Below are positions 1-7,617 of a stretch of 64,000 bases of DNA, piece by piece. Both the position numbers and the translations under genes were made by a program. Each line of letters starts with the position of its first letter. Position 1 is the stretch's first letter. Origin of the DNA: Solwaraspora sp. WMMD791 (GTDB lineage Bacteria; Actinomycetota; Actinomycetes; Mycobacteriales; Micromonosporaceae). A model generated the notes under the pieces. The model was not told the origin of the DNA and did no database searches. It saw nothing but the letters and a program-made list of their open reading frames with translations. Where the stretch lies: NCBI RefSeq assembly GCF_029581195.1, contig NZ_CP120737.1, positions 4,937,001 to 5,001,000 on the forward strand, read 5' to 3'.

Positions 1-122
1 CAGGAGCAGCCGGAGCCGAGGGCGTACCCGACCGCGACGGTCGCAGCGATCAGGAGGGAGGTGCGCAGCCGCCGGCGGCGATCGGGGTGCCGGCCGGCCG
101 GGGAGCCGGCGACTGGTGTCAT
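1..122 (-). CDS. N-terminus of an exported (possibly lipo-) protein, cut by window edge
   Basis: The minus strand opens with ATG at 122-120, preceded by an AGGGTGAG-like ribosome binding site, and stays open to base 1. The 40 visible residues form a classic export signal. An Arg-rich n-region (RRRRLR, about residues 15-20) is followed by a hydrophobic stretch (LLIAATVAVGYALG) and a Cys at about residue 39. The context around the Cys is only lipobox-like, so either a lipoprotein or a cleaved secreted protein is possible. The rest of the gene lies left of the window, so function is unknown. Confidence 0.55.
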   Translation of the reverse strand, partial: MTPVAGSPAGRHPDRRRRLRTSLLIAATVAVGYALGSGCS

Positions 123-207
123 GGACTCACCCTGCCACGTACGGTGGGCGGGCCCAAGTCGGCGCGTTCCTGGCTGCTCGGGGCGGCAGGCGTACACCCG
201 GGATGGT

Positions 208-1554
208 TCACAGGTGGCGGCGGCGCCAGTCGGTCTCTTCGCTCTCCAACGCCTGCTGCTCGGCGAGCCGGGCCTCGCGCAACTGCTGCCGCTCGCCGCT
301 GGCGTGCCGGTTCTCCAGCACCGTGGCGGTGACCGTGACCAGGCTGAGTACGGCGAGCGCCGCCAGCGGCGGGACGTGCTCGGCGACCGGCAGCAGGGCG
401 CCGAGGAGCAGGACCGGTACGACGGAGACCGGCCGTACCGTGCGGATCGTGCGGGCCTGGAAGGCGAGCAGGGCGATCAGGTAGATCAGCACGCCGCCGT
501 AGAGCACGCGCAGGTGGACCGGGTCGAGCACCGCGGTCTGCTCACCGCTGCTGGCGACACTGGAGAGGTGGGCGAGGACCTGCTTGACACCGAGGGAGAG
601 CAGGATGATGCCGAGCACCATCGGGAAGTGCAGCAGGGTGTACGCGTCGCGGGCCAGCCGGATCCGGGCGGTGCCCTGGGTGCGGTGCAGGACCTGCTCG
701 GCGGCGATCGACCGGGCGTCGAAGTAGGTCCACCACAGGGCGCAGATCAGCGCGATGCCGAGGACGACGGCGCTGATCAGCTGCAGGGTCAGCGGCGTAC
801 CGGCGGTCAGATCGGCACCGATGCCGATGGAGATGACCGTCTCGCCGAGGGCGATGAGGATGATCTGGGCGTGGCGTTCGGCCCAGTGCCCGGCTGAGAC
901 GATGGCGAGGGCGCTGGTGCGCAGGACGGCCAGGTAGGCGACGGCGATCGCGGCCACCCAGGCCCCGACGAAGACGGCCAGCCGGGCGTTGCCGTCGAGC
1001 CGCGGCGGCACGATCGCGCCGAGGACGAGCAGTACGGTACTGAGTGTCAGCGCCGGGGCGCTGCGCAGCCAGATCTGGCGCAGCCGGGGGTAGCCGCGGG
1101 CCGCGTACCGCAGGGCGAGGATCTCCAGCACCCAGATCAGGCAGAAGCAGGCCGGGAAGACGAACTCCCCAGGTAAGGACAGCGGGGCCCGGTCCGGGGC
1201 TGGCGGCGCGGACTCCTCGGTGCTCGTGTCGGGCAGGATCGTGACGGAGATGAAGATCGCGGTCATGATCGCGAAGCCGACGATCGGCATGACGCCCTGG
1301 TCGGCCCGCAGGTTGTTGCCGAGTACGGCGAACCGCGACCAGACCAGCCACAGAGCGGCGAGCAGCAGGGTTATCGCGATCAGGCTCGACCGGTCGAGAT
1401 GGTCGACGGTCAGCGTGTTGAGGTGGATGAAGGCGAAGACGAACACCAGGTCGAAGAAGAGCTCCAGCCGGGTGACCTTGGCACCGGGTGCCGCCGACCG
1501 TACGCGTACCGCAGGGCCCGCACCGTCCACTTCTGGAGAATATGCGGGGATCAA
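208..1554 (-). CDS. LtrA-family (low temperature requirement A) membrane protein
   Basis: This polytopic inner-membrane protein of about 448 residues belongs to the low-temperature-requirement A family, whose biochemical role is not established. The family hallmark ELFFDLVFVFAF lies near residue 31, right after a short polar N-terminus. About ten hydrophobic segments follow, with HWAERHAQIILIALGE near the middle, the second conserved block of the family. The length is typical. The start is uncertain: a TTG at 1554 gives the full frame, and a GTG at 1530 is the alternative; neither has a strong ribosome binding site. It stands alone, with a 108-bp gap to the next minus-strand gene. Confidence 0.85.
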   Translation of the reverse strand: MIPAYSPEVDGAGPAVRVRSAAPGAKVTRLELFFDLVFVFAFIHLNTLTVDHLDRSSLIAITLLLAALWLVWSRFAVLGNNLRADQGVMPIVGFAIMTAIFISVTILPDTSTEESAPPAPDRAPLSLPGEFVFPACFCLIWVLEILALRYAARGYPRLRQIWLRSAPALTLSTVLLVLGAIVPPRLDGNARLAVFVGAWVAAIAVAYLAVLRTSALAIVSAGHWAERHAQIILIALGETVISIGIGADLTAGTPLTLQLISAVVLGIALICALWWTYFDARSIAAEQVLHRTQGTARIRLARDAYTLLHFPMVLGIILLSLGVKQVLAHLSSVASSGEQTAVLDPVHLRVLYGGVLIYLIALLAFQARTIRTVRPVSVVPVLLLGALLPVAEHVPPLAALAVLSLVTVTATVLENRHASGERQQLREARLAEQQALESEETDWRRRHL

Positions 1555-1662
1555 GGTGGCTTGTCAGATTATCCGCCCTTTGGTGAAGCGGGTGATCTGC
1601 CCGGAGCACACCCTGGCCGGACCGGAGTGCGCCGTCCACGCATCCGGTCCGGCCAGGGCTGA

Positions 1663-1854
1663 CTAGCGCGCGCCCTTTGGCCCGAGGCCGCGTTCGGTGC
1701 GCACCACGCCCTGTCGACCCCGCTCGTCCTGCAGGATCTCGTTGGCGCGTTCGTCCGCACCGCGGTCGTTGGCCTGCCCCGAGTCCTCGAGTTCCTTGCG
1801 GAGGCGGGCGCGCTGGATGTCGTACCCCTTGCTGCCGGGCCGCTTACCGGACAT
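1663..1854 (-). CDS. Small charged conserved-type protein, unknown function
   Basis: This 63-residue, very hydrophilic protein starts MSGKRPGSKGYDIQRARL. The ATG at 1854 was chosen because a strong GGAGGAG ribosome binding site sits just upstream; the in-frame start at 1893 has none. The sequence is rich in Lys, Arg, Glu, Gly and Asp, with a predicted helical middle (RARLRKELEDSGQANDRGAD). It has no Cys, signal peptide or membrane segment. It resembles small actinobacterial hypothetical proteins, but I assign no function. Confidence 0.6.
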   Translation of the reverse strand: MSGKRPGSKGYDIQRARLRKELEDSGQANDRGADERANEILQDERGRQGVVRTERGLGPKGAR

Positions 1855-2055
1855 GGCTCCTCCTCGGTTGCTCCTGGATGCGGGCGTACCCACGATCCGG
1901 CGAGGTATCCGGGCCGCTGTACCGGCGCCGACCGGGTTATATCGTTCAGTATCTATCTAATGGGGTTCTGGTGCAACCGTTCGAGTCACCGGTGGAAACG
2001 TTTCGGGTGCCACCGGGTGGGCCGCCGGGACGGCAGCGAGGGTGCCGCCGGACCG

Positions 2056-2481
2056 TCAGGTGGCGCTGGCGACCGAGAGCGTGACGTCGATGTTGCCGCG
2101 GGTGGCGTTCGAGTACGGGCAGAGCTGGTGCGCGGTGTTCAGCAACTCCTCGGCGGTCGCCCGGTCGAGCGCCGGTAGCTCGACGGTGAGCGCGGCGGTG
2201 AGCCCGAACCGACCGTCGGCCAGCTGGCCGATGCCGATCTGCGCGGTCACCGTCGAACCGGTCACGTCGGCCTTCGACTGGCGGGCGGCGGCGCGCAACG
2301 CGGAGTGGAAGCACGCGGCGTAGCCGGCGGCGAACAACTGCTCGGGGTTGGTGGCACCACCGGCGCCGCCCAGTTCCTTGGGCATCACGACGTCCAGGTC
2401 GAGGATCCCGTCGGAGCTGCGGACATGACCGTTGCGGCCGTCGCCGGTGGCCAGCGCCTCGGCGGTGTAGAGCGGGTTCAT
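2056..2481 (-). CDS. ohr: Organic hydroperoxide resistance protein (Ohr, OsmC superfamily)
   Basis: Ohr is a thiol-dependent peroxidase that reduces organic hydroperoxides in the cytoplasm. The 141-residue length fits the family. The two reactive cysteines are present: Cys57 in AACFHSAL and Cys121 in QLCPYSNATRG. Both surrounding motifs are diagnostic of Ohr rather than OsmC. The ATG overlaps the stop codon of the upstream MarR-type gene by 4 bp (ATGA), so the two are translationally coupled in one operon. Expression is expected to be induced when OhrR is oxidised. Confidence 0.95.
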   Translation of the reverse strand: MNPLYTAEALATGDGRNGHVRSSDGILDLDVVMPKELGGAGGATNPEQLFAAGYAACFHSALRAAARQSKADVTGSTVTAQIGIGQLADGRFGLTAALTVELPALDRATAEELLNTAHQLCPYSNATRGNIDVTLSVASAT

Positions 2482-2933
2482 CGGGATCGGGTTCCTTCCG
2501 TGGCATGGATGTGTTCGGTCAACCCGGTGAGGGTCTGTCGCAGCTCGACGAGCTGGTCGAGGGTGAGGCCGGTGGCCGTGGCGACCTGGAACGGCACGTG
2601 GGCGGCGCGTTCGCGCATCGCGTGACCGTCGGCGGTCAGGTGGATCCGGACCTGCCGCTCGTCCTGACTGGCCCGTTCCCGGCGGACCAGTCCGGTCGTC
2701 GCCATGCGTTTGAGCAGCGGTGACAGGGTGCCGGAATCGAGTCGCAGTGCTCTGCCCAGCTCGGTGACGGTGGGCGGCTGCGCGGGTCGCTCCCAGAGGG
2801 CGAGCAGCACCAGGTACTGCGGGTAGGTCAGGCCGAGTTCGTCGAGGATCCTGCGGTAGAGGTCGGTCATCGCGCGGGACGCGGTGTACAGCGCGAAACA
2901 GACCTGGTGCCGCAGCTCAAGACCGGTCTCCAT
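2478..2933 (-). CDS. ohrR: MarR-family organic peroxide sensor/repressor OhrR
   Basis: This winged-helix MarR protein of 151 residues carries the OhrR redox cysteine in HQVCFALYTASRA (Cys12 from the chosen start), equivalent to the single peroxide-sensing Cys near the N-terminus of characterised OhrR proteins. YPQYLVLLALWE and the recognition region SGTLSPLLKRM are typical. The ATG at 2933 was preferred over a TTG at 2954, because the latter would place the start inside the operator palindrome. It is followed by ohr with a 4-bp overlap. The 8-5-8 palindrome 14 bp upstream of the start implies autorepression. Confidence 0.93.
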   Translation of the reverse strand: METGLELRHQVCFALYTASRAMTDLYRRILDELGLTYPQYLVLLALWERPAQPPTVTELGRALRLDSGTLSPLLKRMATTGLVRRERASQDERQVRIHLTADGHAMRERAAHVPFQVATATGLTLDQLVELRQTLTGLTEHIHATEGTRSR

Positions 2934-2946
2934 GCCCCGAAAGATA

Positions 2947-2967
2947 GTGCACAATTAAGTTGTGCAC
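2947..2967. promoter_or_regulatory. OhrR operator palindrome
   Basis: Perfect 8-bp arms GTGCACAA and TTGTGCAC are separated by 5 bp of A/T-rich spacer, in an otherwise GC-rich stretch and just upstream of ohrR. Position and symmetry match autoregulatory MarR/OhrR operators. The sequence is directly visible; the assignment to OhrR is inference from location. Confidence 0.75.
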
Positions 2968-3003
2968 AATCCATCGAGACGGTCGGTGGCGGGGCTCACC
3001 TCC

Positions 3004-3028
3004 TATACCGCATCGGGGTACGGGTATA
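3004..3028. promoter_or_regulatory. Possible copper-responsive inverted repeat upstream of copZ
   Basis: TATACC and GGTATA form an inverted repeat with a 13-bp spacer, about 40 bp before the copper chaperone start. It resembles the TACCC/GGGTA arms seen at csoR and copA in this window but is less perfect, so CsoR control of copZ is only suggested. Confidence 0.35.
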
Positions 3029-3066
3029 CGATCGACGATCGGACCACGAGTACCGAGGAGGCCGAC

Positions 3067-3276
3067 ATGGTCGTCAGCACCTACACCGTCCAGGGCATGA
3101 CCTGTGGCCACTGCGTGACAGCGGTGACCAACGAGGTCGGTCAGGTCGCCGGAGTCACCGACGTCGCCGTCGACCTGGCCGCCGGCCAGCTCACCGTGAC
3201 CAGTCAGGAACCGGTGGACGACCGGTCGGTGGCCGCAGCCGTCGAGGAGGCGGGCTACCAGGTCGTCGCTGGCTGA
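3067..3276 (+). CDS. copZ: Copper chaperone (HMA domain), CopZ-like
   Basis: This 69-residue, single heavy-metal-associated domain protein has the metal site GMTCGHC (Cys13, Cys16) and the usual beta-alpha-beta-beta-alpha-beta length. It is expected to bind Cu(I) in the cytosol and pass it to the P-type ATPase CopA. An ATG at 3067 is preceded by an excellent AGGAGG site, which decides the start; upstream in-frame codons overlap the OhrR operator. It is convergent with copA, with only a 6-bp gap between the stop codons. Together with copA and csoR it forms a copper-homeostasis module. Confidence 0.9.
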   Translation: MVVSTYTVQGMTCGHCVTAVTNEVGQVAGVTDVAVDLAAGQLTVTSQEPVDDRSVAAAVEEAGYQVVAG

Positions 3277-3282
3277 GGCCGG

Positions 3283-5616
3283 CTACCGGGTCGCCGCCGG
3301 CTGGCCACGTCCCGCTGCCGGCCGGTCGGTGACCCGGTCGGCCGGCAGCGGACGGTGCTCCACCCCGCCCGTCCGGAAGCGACGCAACCGCAGGCTGTTG
3401 GTCACCACGAAGACCGAGGACAACGCCATCGCGGCGCCGGCGATCATCGGGTTCAGCAGCCCGGCGGCGGCCAGCGGCAACGCGGCCACGTTGTACGCGA
3501 AGGCCCAGAACAGGTTCACCCGGATCGTCCGCAGGGTGCGCCGCGACAGCCGGACCGCGTCCACGGCGGCGGTCAGGTCGCCGCGTACCAGGGTGATGTC
3601 CGACGCCTCGATCGCGGCGTCGGTGCCGGTGCCCATGGCCAGGCCGAGGTCGGCCTGGGCGAGCGCCGCGGCGTCGTTGACCCCGTCACCGACCATCGCG
3701 ACGACCTTGCCGTCGGCCTGCAACCGCCGTACCGCCGCCACCTTCTCCGCCGGCAGCACCTCGGCGACCACCCGGTCGATGCCGACCTGGTCGGCGATGG
3801 CCCGGGCCACGGTGGCGTTGTCGCCGGTGAGCAGGACCGGCTCGAGTCCGAGCTGGCGCAGCGCGGCGACCGCCTGCCGGCTGGTGGGCTTGACGACGTC
3901 CGCGACGGCCAGTACGCCGCGGGCCGCACCCGCCCAGCCGACCATGATCGCGGTCTGCCCGGTGGCCTCGGCGGCCGTCGCGGCGACGGTCAGCTCGGCC
4001 GGCACCCGCAGGCCCTCCGTGGCCAGCAGCGCGGGCCGGCCGACCAGCACGGTGTCGCCCTCGACGGTGCCCCGCACGCCCAGCCCGGGCAGGTTGGCGA
4101 AGTCCCGTACGTCCGGCAGGGGCCCGTGGTCGGCGGCGGACCGCGCCACCGCCCGGGCGACCGGGTGTTCCGAGGCCGCCTCGACGGCTCCGGCGCGCCG
4201 CAGCAGCGTCGCGTGGTCCTCGCCGGCCGCCGGATGTACGTCGACCAGCGTCATTCGGCCAGTGGTGACGGTGCCGGTCTTGTCCAGCAGGACGGTGTCC
4301 ACCCGCCGGGTCGACTCGAGGGTCTCCGGCCCCTTGATCAGAATGCCGAGCTGGGCCCCGCGGCCGGTGCCGACCAGCAGCGCGGTCGGGGTGGCCAGGC
4401 CCAGGGCACACGGGCACGCGATGATCAGGACGGCCACGGCGGCGGTGAAGGCGACCGTCGGCCCGGCGCCGGTGCCCAGCCAGTAGCCGAGGGTGCCGGC
4501 CGCGAGCAGGATCACGACCGGTACGAAGACCCCGGAGATCCGGTCGGCGAGTCGTTGGACGGCGGCCTTGCCGGCCTGGGCCTGCTCCACCAGCCGGGCC
4601 ATCTGGGCCAGTTGCGTGTCGGCGCCGATCCGGGTCGCGGTCACCACCAGCCGGCCGCCGACGTTCACGGTCGCGCCGACGACCGGGTCGCCGACGCCGA
4701 CCTCGACCGGGACGGACTCGCCGGTGACCATGCTGACGTCGACGGCCGAGGAGCCGTCGGTGACCACCCCGTCGGTGGCGATCTTCTCGCCCGGCCGGAC
4801 CACGAACTGGTCGCCGACGACGAGCTGGTCGATCGGGACGCGTACCTGCGCGCCGTCGCGCAGCACCGTGACGTCCCTTGCGCCGAGCTCCAGCAACGCC
4901 CGCAACGCGGCCCCGGCACGTCGCTTGGCCCGCGCCTCGACATAGCGCCCGATCAGCAGGAACGTGGTGACCCCGGCGGCCACCTCCAGGTAGATGCTGG
5001 CGGTGGCCATGCTGCGGTCCACCGCCAGGCTGAACGGATGACTCATCCCCGGCATGCCGGCGTCGCCGAGGAACAACGCCCAGAGCGACCAGCCGAACGC
5101 CGCGAGGGTGCCCATCGAGACCAGGGTGTCCATGGTCGCCGCGCCGTGCCGCAGATTGGTCCAGGCGGCCCGGTGGAACGGCAGACCGCCATACACCACG
5201 ACCGGGGCGGCCAGTGCCAGCGACGCCCACTGCCAGTAGGTGAACTGCCAGGCCGGCACCATCGCCAGGACGACGACCGGCACGCTGAGCGCCAGCGAGA
5301 CCCGGACCCGGGTCCGCAGCGGCCGCAACTCGGCGTCGACCGGGTTCGCGTCGACCGGCCGGTCGACGTCGTCGGACCGGTCCGCCGCCGGTCGACTGGG
5401 CGGCGGCGGTAGCTGCGCGGTGTAGCCAGTGCTCTCGATGGTGGCGATCAGTGCGTCGGCCGTCACCGCGGGATCGTCGATGGTGACGGTCGCCTTCTCG
5501 GTGGCGTAGTTGACGGTCGCGGTGACACCGGCCATCCGGTTGAGCTTCTTCTCGATCCGGGCCGCACAGGATGCGCAGGTCATGCCACCGATGGTCAGTT
5601 CGACGGGGGCGCTCAC
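3283..5616 (-). CDS. copA: Copper-exporting P1B-type ATPase CopA
   Basis: This 777-residue Cu(I)-transporting P-type ATPase of the plasma membrane exports copper. It begins with an HMA domain (MTCASC, Cys14/Cys17). The actuator has MVTGES, and the transmembrane metal site CPC (ACPCALG) lies near residue 400. The phosphorylation motif DKTGT is near 443, the nucleotide-binding SEHP follows, and GDGVND is near 645. All catalytic residues are present, so it should be active. The start is GTG at 5616. Two CsoR-type palindromes lie within 115 bp upstream, indicating copper-inducible transcription. csoR follows upstream on the same strand. Confidence 0.95.
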   Translation of the reverse strand: MSAPVELTIGGMTCASCAARIEKKLNRMAGVTATVNYATEKATVTIDDPAVTADALIATIESTGYTAQLPPPPSRPAADRSDDVDRPVDANPVDAELRPLRTRVRVSLALSVPVVVLAMVPAWQFTYWQWASLALAAPVVVYGGLPFHRAAWTNLRHGAATMDTLVSMGTLAAFGWSLWALFLGDAGMPGMSHPFSLAVDRSMATASIYLEVAAGVTTFLLIGRYVEARAKRRAGAALRALLELGARDVTVLRDGAQVRVPIDQLVVGDQFVVRPGEKIATDGVVTDGSSAVDVSMVTGESVPVEVGVGDPVVGATVNVGGRLVVTATRIGADTQLAQMARLVEQAQAGKAAVQRLADRISGVFVPVVILLAAGTLGYWLGTGAGPTVAFTAAVAVLIIACPCALGLATPTALLVGTGRGAQLGILIKGPETLESTRRVDTVLLDKTGTVTTGRMTLVDVHPAAGEDHATLLRRAGAVEAASEHPVARAVARSAADHGPLPDVRDFANLPGLGVRGTVEGDTVLVGRPALLATEGLRVPAELTVAATAAEATGQTAIMVGWAGAARGVLAVADVVKPTSRQAVAALRQLGLEPVLLTGDNATVARAIADQVGIDRVVAEVLPAEKVAAVRRLQADGKVVAMVGDGVNDAAALAQADLGLAMGTGTDAAIEASDITLVRGDLTAAVDAVRLSRRTLRTIRVNLFWAFAYNVAALPLAAAGLLNPMIAGAAMALSSVFVVTNSLRLRRFRTGGVEHRPLPADRVTDRPAAGRGQPAATR

Positions 5617-5684
5617 GGACGATCACCACCTTGTCGTGTTCGGGGTGCGTGTCCCGTTCGGCGCGCCGAGGGGCGGCGCGGAGA

Positions 5685-5699
5685 TACCCTGGCGGGGTA
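5685..5699. promoter_or_regulatory. CsoR-type operator, proximal site upstream of copA
   Basis: TACCC and GGGTA arms are separated by 5 bp, 69 bp upstream of the copA start. The arms match the G-tract palindromes bound by CsoR repressors. A second, perfect palindrome follows 17 bp further upstream. Confidence 0.6.
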
Positions 5700-5716
5700 C
5701 GAAAACGAGGTTATCA

Positions 5717-5731
5717 TACCCCCAGGGGGTA
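5717..5731. promoter_or_regulatory. CsoR-type operator, perfect 7-1-7 palindrome
   Basis: TACCCCC-A-GGGGGTA is perfectly symmetric and sits in a locally A/T-richer promoter region between csoR and copA. It closely resembles characterised CsoR boxes with G/C tracts flanked by TA. Together with the half-conserved site at 5685 it could give cooperative copper-relieved repression of copA. Confidence 0.8.
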
Positions 5732-5790
5732 ATCGCGGTGCGGCGGCGGTCGGCCGTCCACCCGCCGCTCGCGTCGTCGGTCCGGCGTCG

Positions 5791-5838
5791 TCAGCCGCGC
5801 TTCGTCAACCGCGCTTCATCAGCCGCGCTTCATCAGCC
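5791..5838. repeat. 14-bp tandem repeat across the csoR stop codon
   Basis: Three full copies and a partial fourth of TCAGCCGCGCTTCA-like units (5791-5804, 5805-5818, 5819-5832, then 5833-5838) run through the 3' end of csoR. The real stop (TCA on the plus strand, 5819-5821) starts the third copy. The unit length is not a multiple of three, so the duplicated copies lie downstream of the stop in mixed frames. Confidence 0.85.
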
Positions 5839-6112
5839 GGCCGACCGCAGCCATCATCTCGGCGGCCATCTCGTCGGCCCGGCCCGCGACCGACCCTTCA
5901 TGCATGCAGTGCCGGGCGTGCCCGTCGAGCAGGCCCAGCGCGACCTTGTCCAGGGCGGCCTGGATCGCTGAGATCTGGGTCAACACGTCGATGCAGTAGC
6001 GGTCCTCGTCGACCATCCGCTCGATGCCGCGTACCTGCCCCTCGATCCGGCGCAGCCGGGCCTGCAACTGGTCCTTGGAAGCGGTGTAGCCGCGTACGGG
6101 TTGGCTGGTCAT
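5819..6112 (-). CDS. csoR: Copper-sensing transcriptional repressor CsoR
   Basis: This 97-residue all-helical DUF156-family repressor has the complete copper-binding triad: Cys40 (DRYCIDVL), His65 and Cys69 (GHARHCMHEG). The N-terminal region RLRRIEGQVRGIERM is the family signature. It is expected to bind operators as a tetramer and release DNA when Cu(I) binds. G-tract palindromes lie both upstream of its own start and between it and copA, consistent with autoregulation and control of copA. The C-terminus ends just as a 14-bp tandem repeat begins. Confidence 0.95.
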   Translation of the reverse strand: MTSQPVRGYTASKDQLQARLRRIEGQVRGIERMVDEDRYCIDVLTQISAIQAALDKVALGLLDGHARHCMHEGSVAGRADEMAAEMMAAVGRLMKRG

Positions 6113-6127
6113 CCCTGCAGGTTAACA

Positions 6128-6142
6128 ACCCCCCAGGGGTAT
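6128..6142. promoter_or_regulatory. CsoR-type operator upstream of csoR
   Basis: A CCCC-A-GGGG core flanked by A/T (ending in GGTAT) lies 16 bp before the csoR start codon. It shares the C-tract/A/G-tract layout of the perfect palindrome upstream of copA, supporting autoregulation. Confidence 0.65.
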
Positions 6143-6168
6143 CGGCGACTCCTCGCCTACCGGATCGG

Positions 6169-7440
6169 TCACAGGACGCCGTTGGCCCGGGCGGTCGCCT
6201 CGTTGCGCAGGTGCTCGTCGTAGGTCTCGGCGAACGCCGACCGGCCGTCCTTGTCGATCGCCACGAAGAAGAACCAGTCCCCGGCGGGCGGAGCCATGGC
6301 GCCGTTGAGAGCGAGCCGGCCGGGGTTGTTGATCGGGGTGGGGATCATCCCGCGCAGCTTGCGGCTGTACGGGTTGTCCACCCCCAGCAGTTCGTCCTGG
6401 GTCATCTCGGCGGAGGTCTTGGTGGGCTGGCCGGTCGCCTCCAGCCAGTAGTTGACGGTCACGTCCATCTCGAGGCAGCCGCACGGGAAGTCGCCGTACG
6501 CCCGGTTGTAGGCCACCCGGGCCACCTTGCCCAGGTCCTCCTCGGTCCCCGCCTCCGCCTGGGCCAGCGAGGCGACGATCAGCGCCTCGTACGGGGAGAT
6601 GCCACCCCGTTCGGCGGTGACCCGCCCGGCGAAGTCCAGCTCCTCGGTGACGGCCAGGAAGCGGCGCACCATCGCCTGCAGGATCTGCGCTGCGGTCATC
6701 TCCGGCTCCAGCGCGTAGGTGTCCGGGTAGAGGAAGCCCTCGACCGATCGGACCGACTCCTTGCCGTCGGTGCGGGTGAACCACGACTCCGGTACGCCGA
6801 GCGCCACCGGATCCTCAGCCGCCTCCTGGAACTGGGCGACCGGTATACCGGTCGCCTGGGCCAGCAGGTCCAGCGTCTGCACGGTGCTGCGCCCCTCCGG
6901 CACGGTCACCTGGTTCGTGGCCTTGTTGGCCAGGTCGAGCAGCATCGCCAACGCCGCCTCGGCCTTCATCTCCCGGCGCACCGTGTACCGGCCCGGTTGG
7001 ATGCCCTGGCTGCGCGGCTCGGCGGCGGCAGCGGCGACGAAGGCCCCGGTGCTGCGGACCACGCCGGCGGCGACCAGGGTCTCGGCGATGTCGGTTGCGG
7101 TCTGCCCGGCCTGGACCTCGATGGTCGTCTCGCCGGTGCCGGTGCCGCTGTAGTCCAGGGTGAACACGGCGCCGATCAGCCGGTCCGGGCCGTACAGGTA
7201 AGCGCCACCGCCCAACCCGGCGAGGGCGACGGCGACGACCACGCCGACGGCGACGGCCCAGCCGCGACCACCGGTGCTCCGCCGCCGGGCACCGCGCCGA
7301 CGATTTCCGCCGTCGGATCGGGGCCGGCGCTCGCCGGCGGTGGCCCGACCGGCAGTGGCTCGCTGTCTGCGGTCCCCGGCGCGGGGCCGGCGGGCAGCGG
7401 CCCGTGGTCGCTCAAAGGAGAGATCCAGTTCGTCGGTCAC
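6169..7440 (-). CDS. mltG: MltG/YceG-like endolytic murein transglycosylase
   Basis: This membrane-anchored lytic transglycosylase of 423 residues is thought to cut nascent glycan strands at the outer face of the membrane. A 58-residue Arg-rich cytoplasmic region precedes one transmembrane helix (about 59-81), then a LysM-like module (IEVQAGQTATDIAETL) and the YceG catalytic domain. The catalytic Glu lies in SLAQAEAG near residue 295, and the family signature PTPINNPG is present near the C-terminus. The start is GTG at 7440 behind GGAGGCAG. In many actinobacteria mltG sits beside ruvX/aroE; here those are absent, so this may be an extra copy. Confidence 0.85.
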   Translation of the reverse strand: MTDELDLSFERPRAAARRPRAGDRRQRATAGRATAGERRPRSDGGNRRRGARRRSTGGRGWAVAVGVVVAVALAGLGGGAYLYGPDRLIGAVFTLDYSGTGTGETTIEVQAGQTATDIAETLVAAGVVRSTGAFVAAAAAEPRSQGIQPGRYTVRREMKAEAALAMLLDLANKATNQVTVPEGRSTVQTLDLLAQATGIPVAQFQEAAEDPVALGVPESWFTRTDGKESVRSVEGFLYPDTYALEPEMTAAQILQAMVRRFLAVTEELDFAGRVTAERGGISPYEALIVASLAQAEAGTEEDLGKVARVAYNRAYGDFPCGCLEMDVTVNYWLEATGQPTKTSAEMTQDELLGVDNPYSRKLRGMIPTPINNPGRLALNGAMAPPAGDWFFFVAIDKDGRSAFAETYDEHLRNEATARANGVL

Positions 7441-7617
7441 CGTCGTCTGCCTCCGGGTACGGCCACCCTGCCGATGTGGCGTCAGCCTATTGCAGTGCCG
7501 GCCGCGCCGTACGGTGTGGTGGGTCGGTCGTCAGCCGGCCGGCGCGCCGGTCGACCCAGGGCCCACCTGTCATCGATGAATGACGATGAAGTGTCACCGG
7601 CTTGGTACGTTCTACCT

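Noticed and set aside
61-1666. Several plus-strand frames opposite the LtrA gene
   Set aside because: They are antisense to a clear LtrA-family protein, have low-complexity Arg/Ala/Gly sequences and no ribosome binding sites.
3355-5412. A 685-codon plus-strand frame opposite copA
   Set aside because: It is the complement of a copA frame with all P-type ATPase motifs; long antisense frames are expected at this GC content.
6211-7575. N-terminal extension of the NYN protein into the mltG region
   Set aside because: The extension is antisense to mltG and low in complexity; the NYN domain begins at the GTG at 7618.
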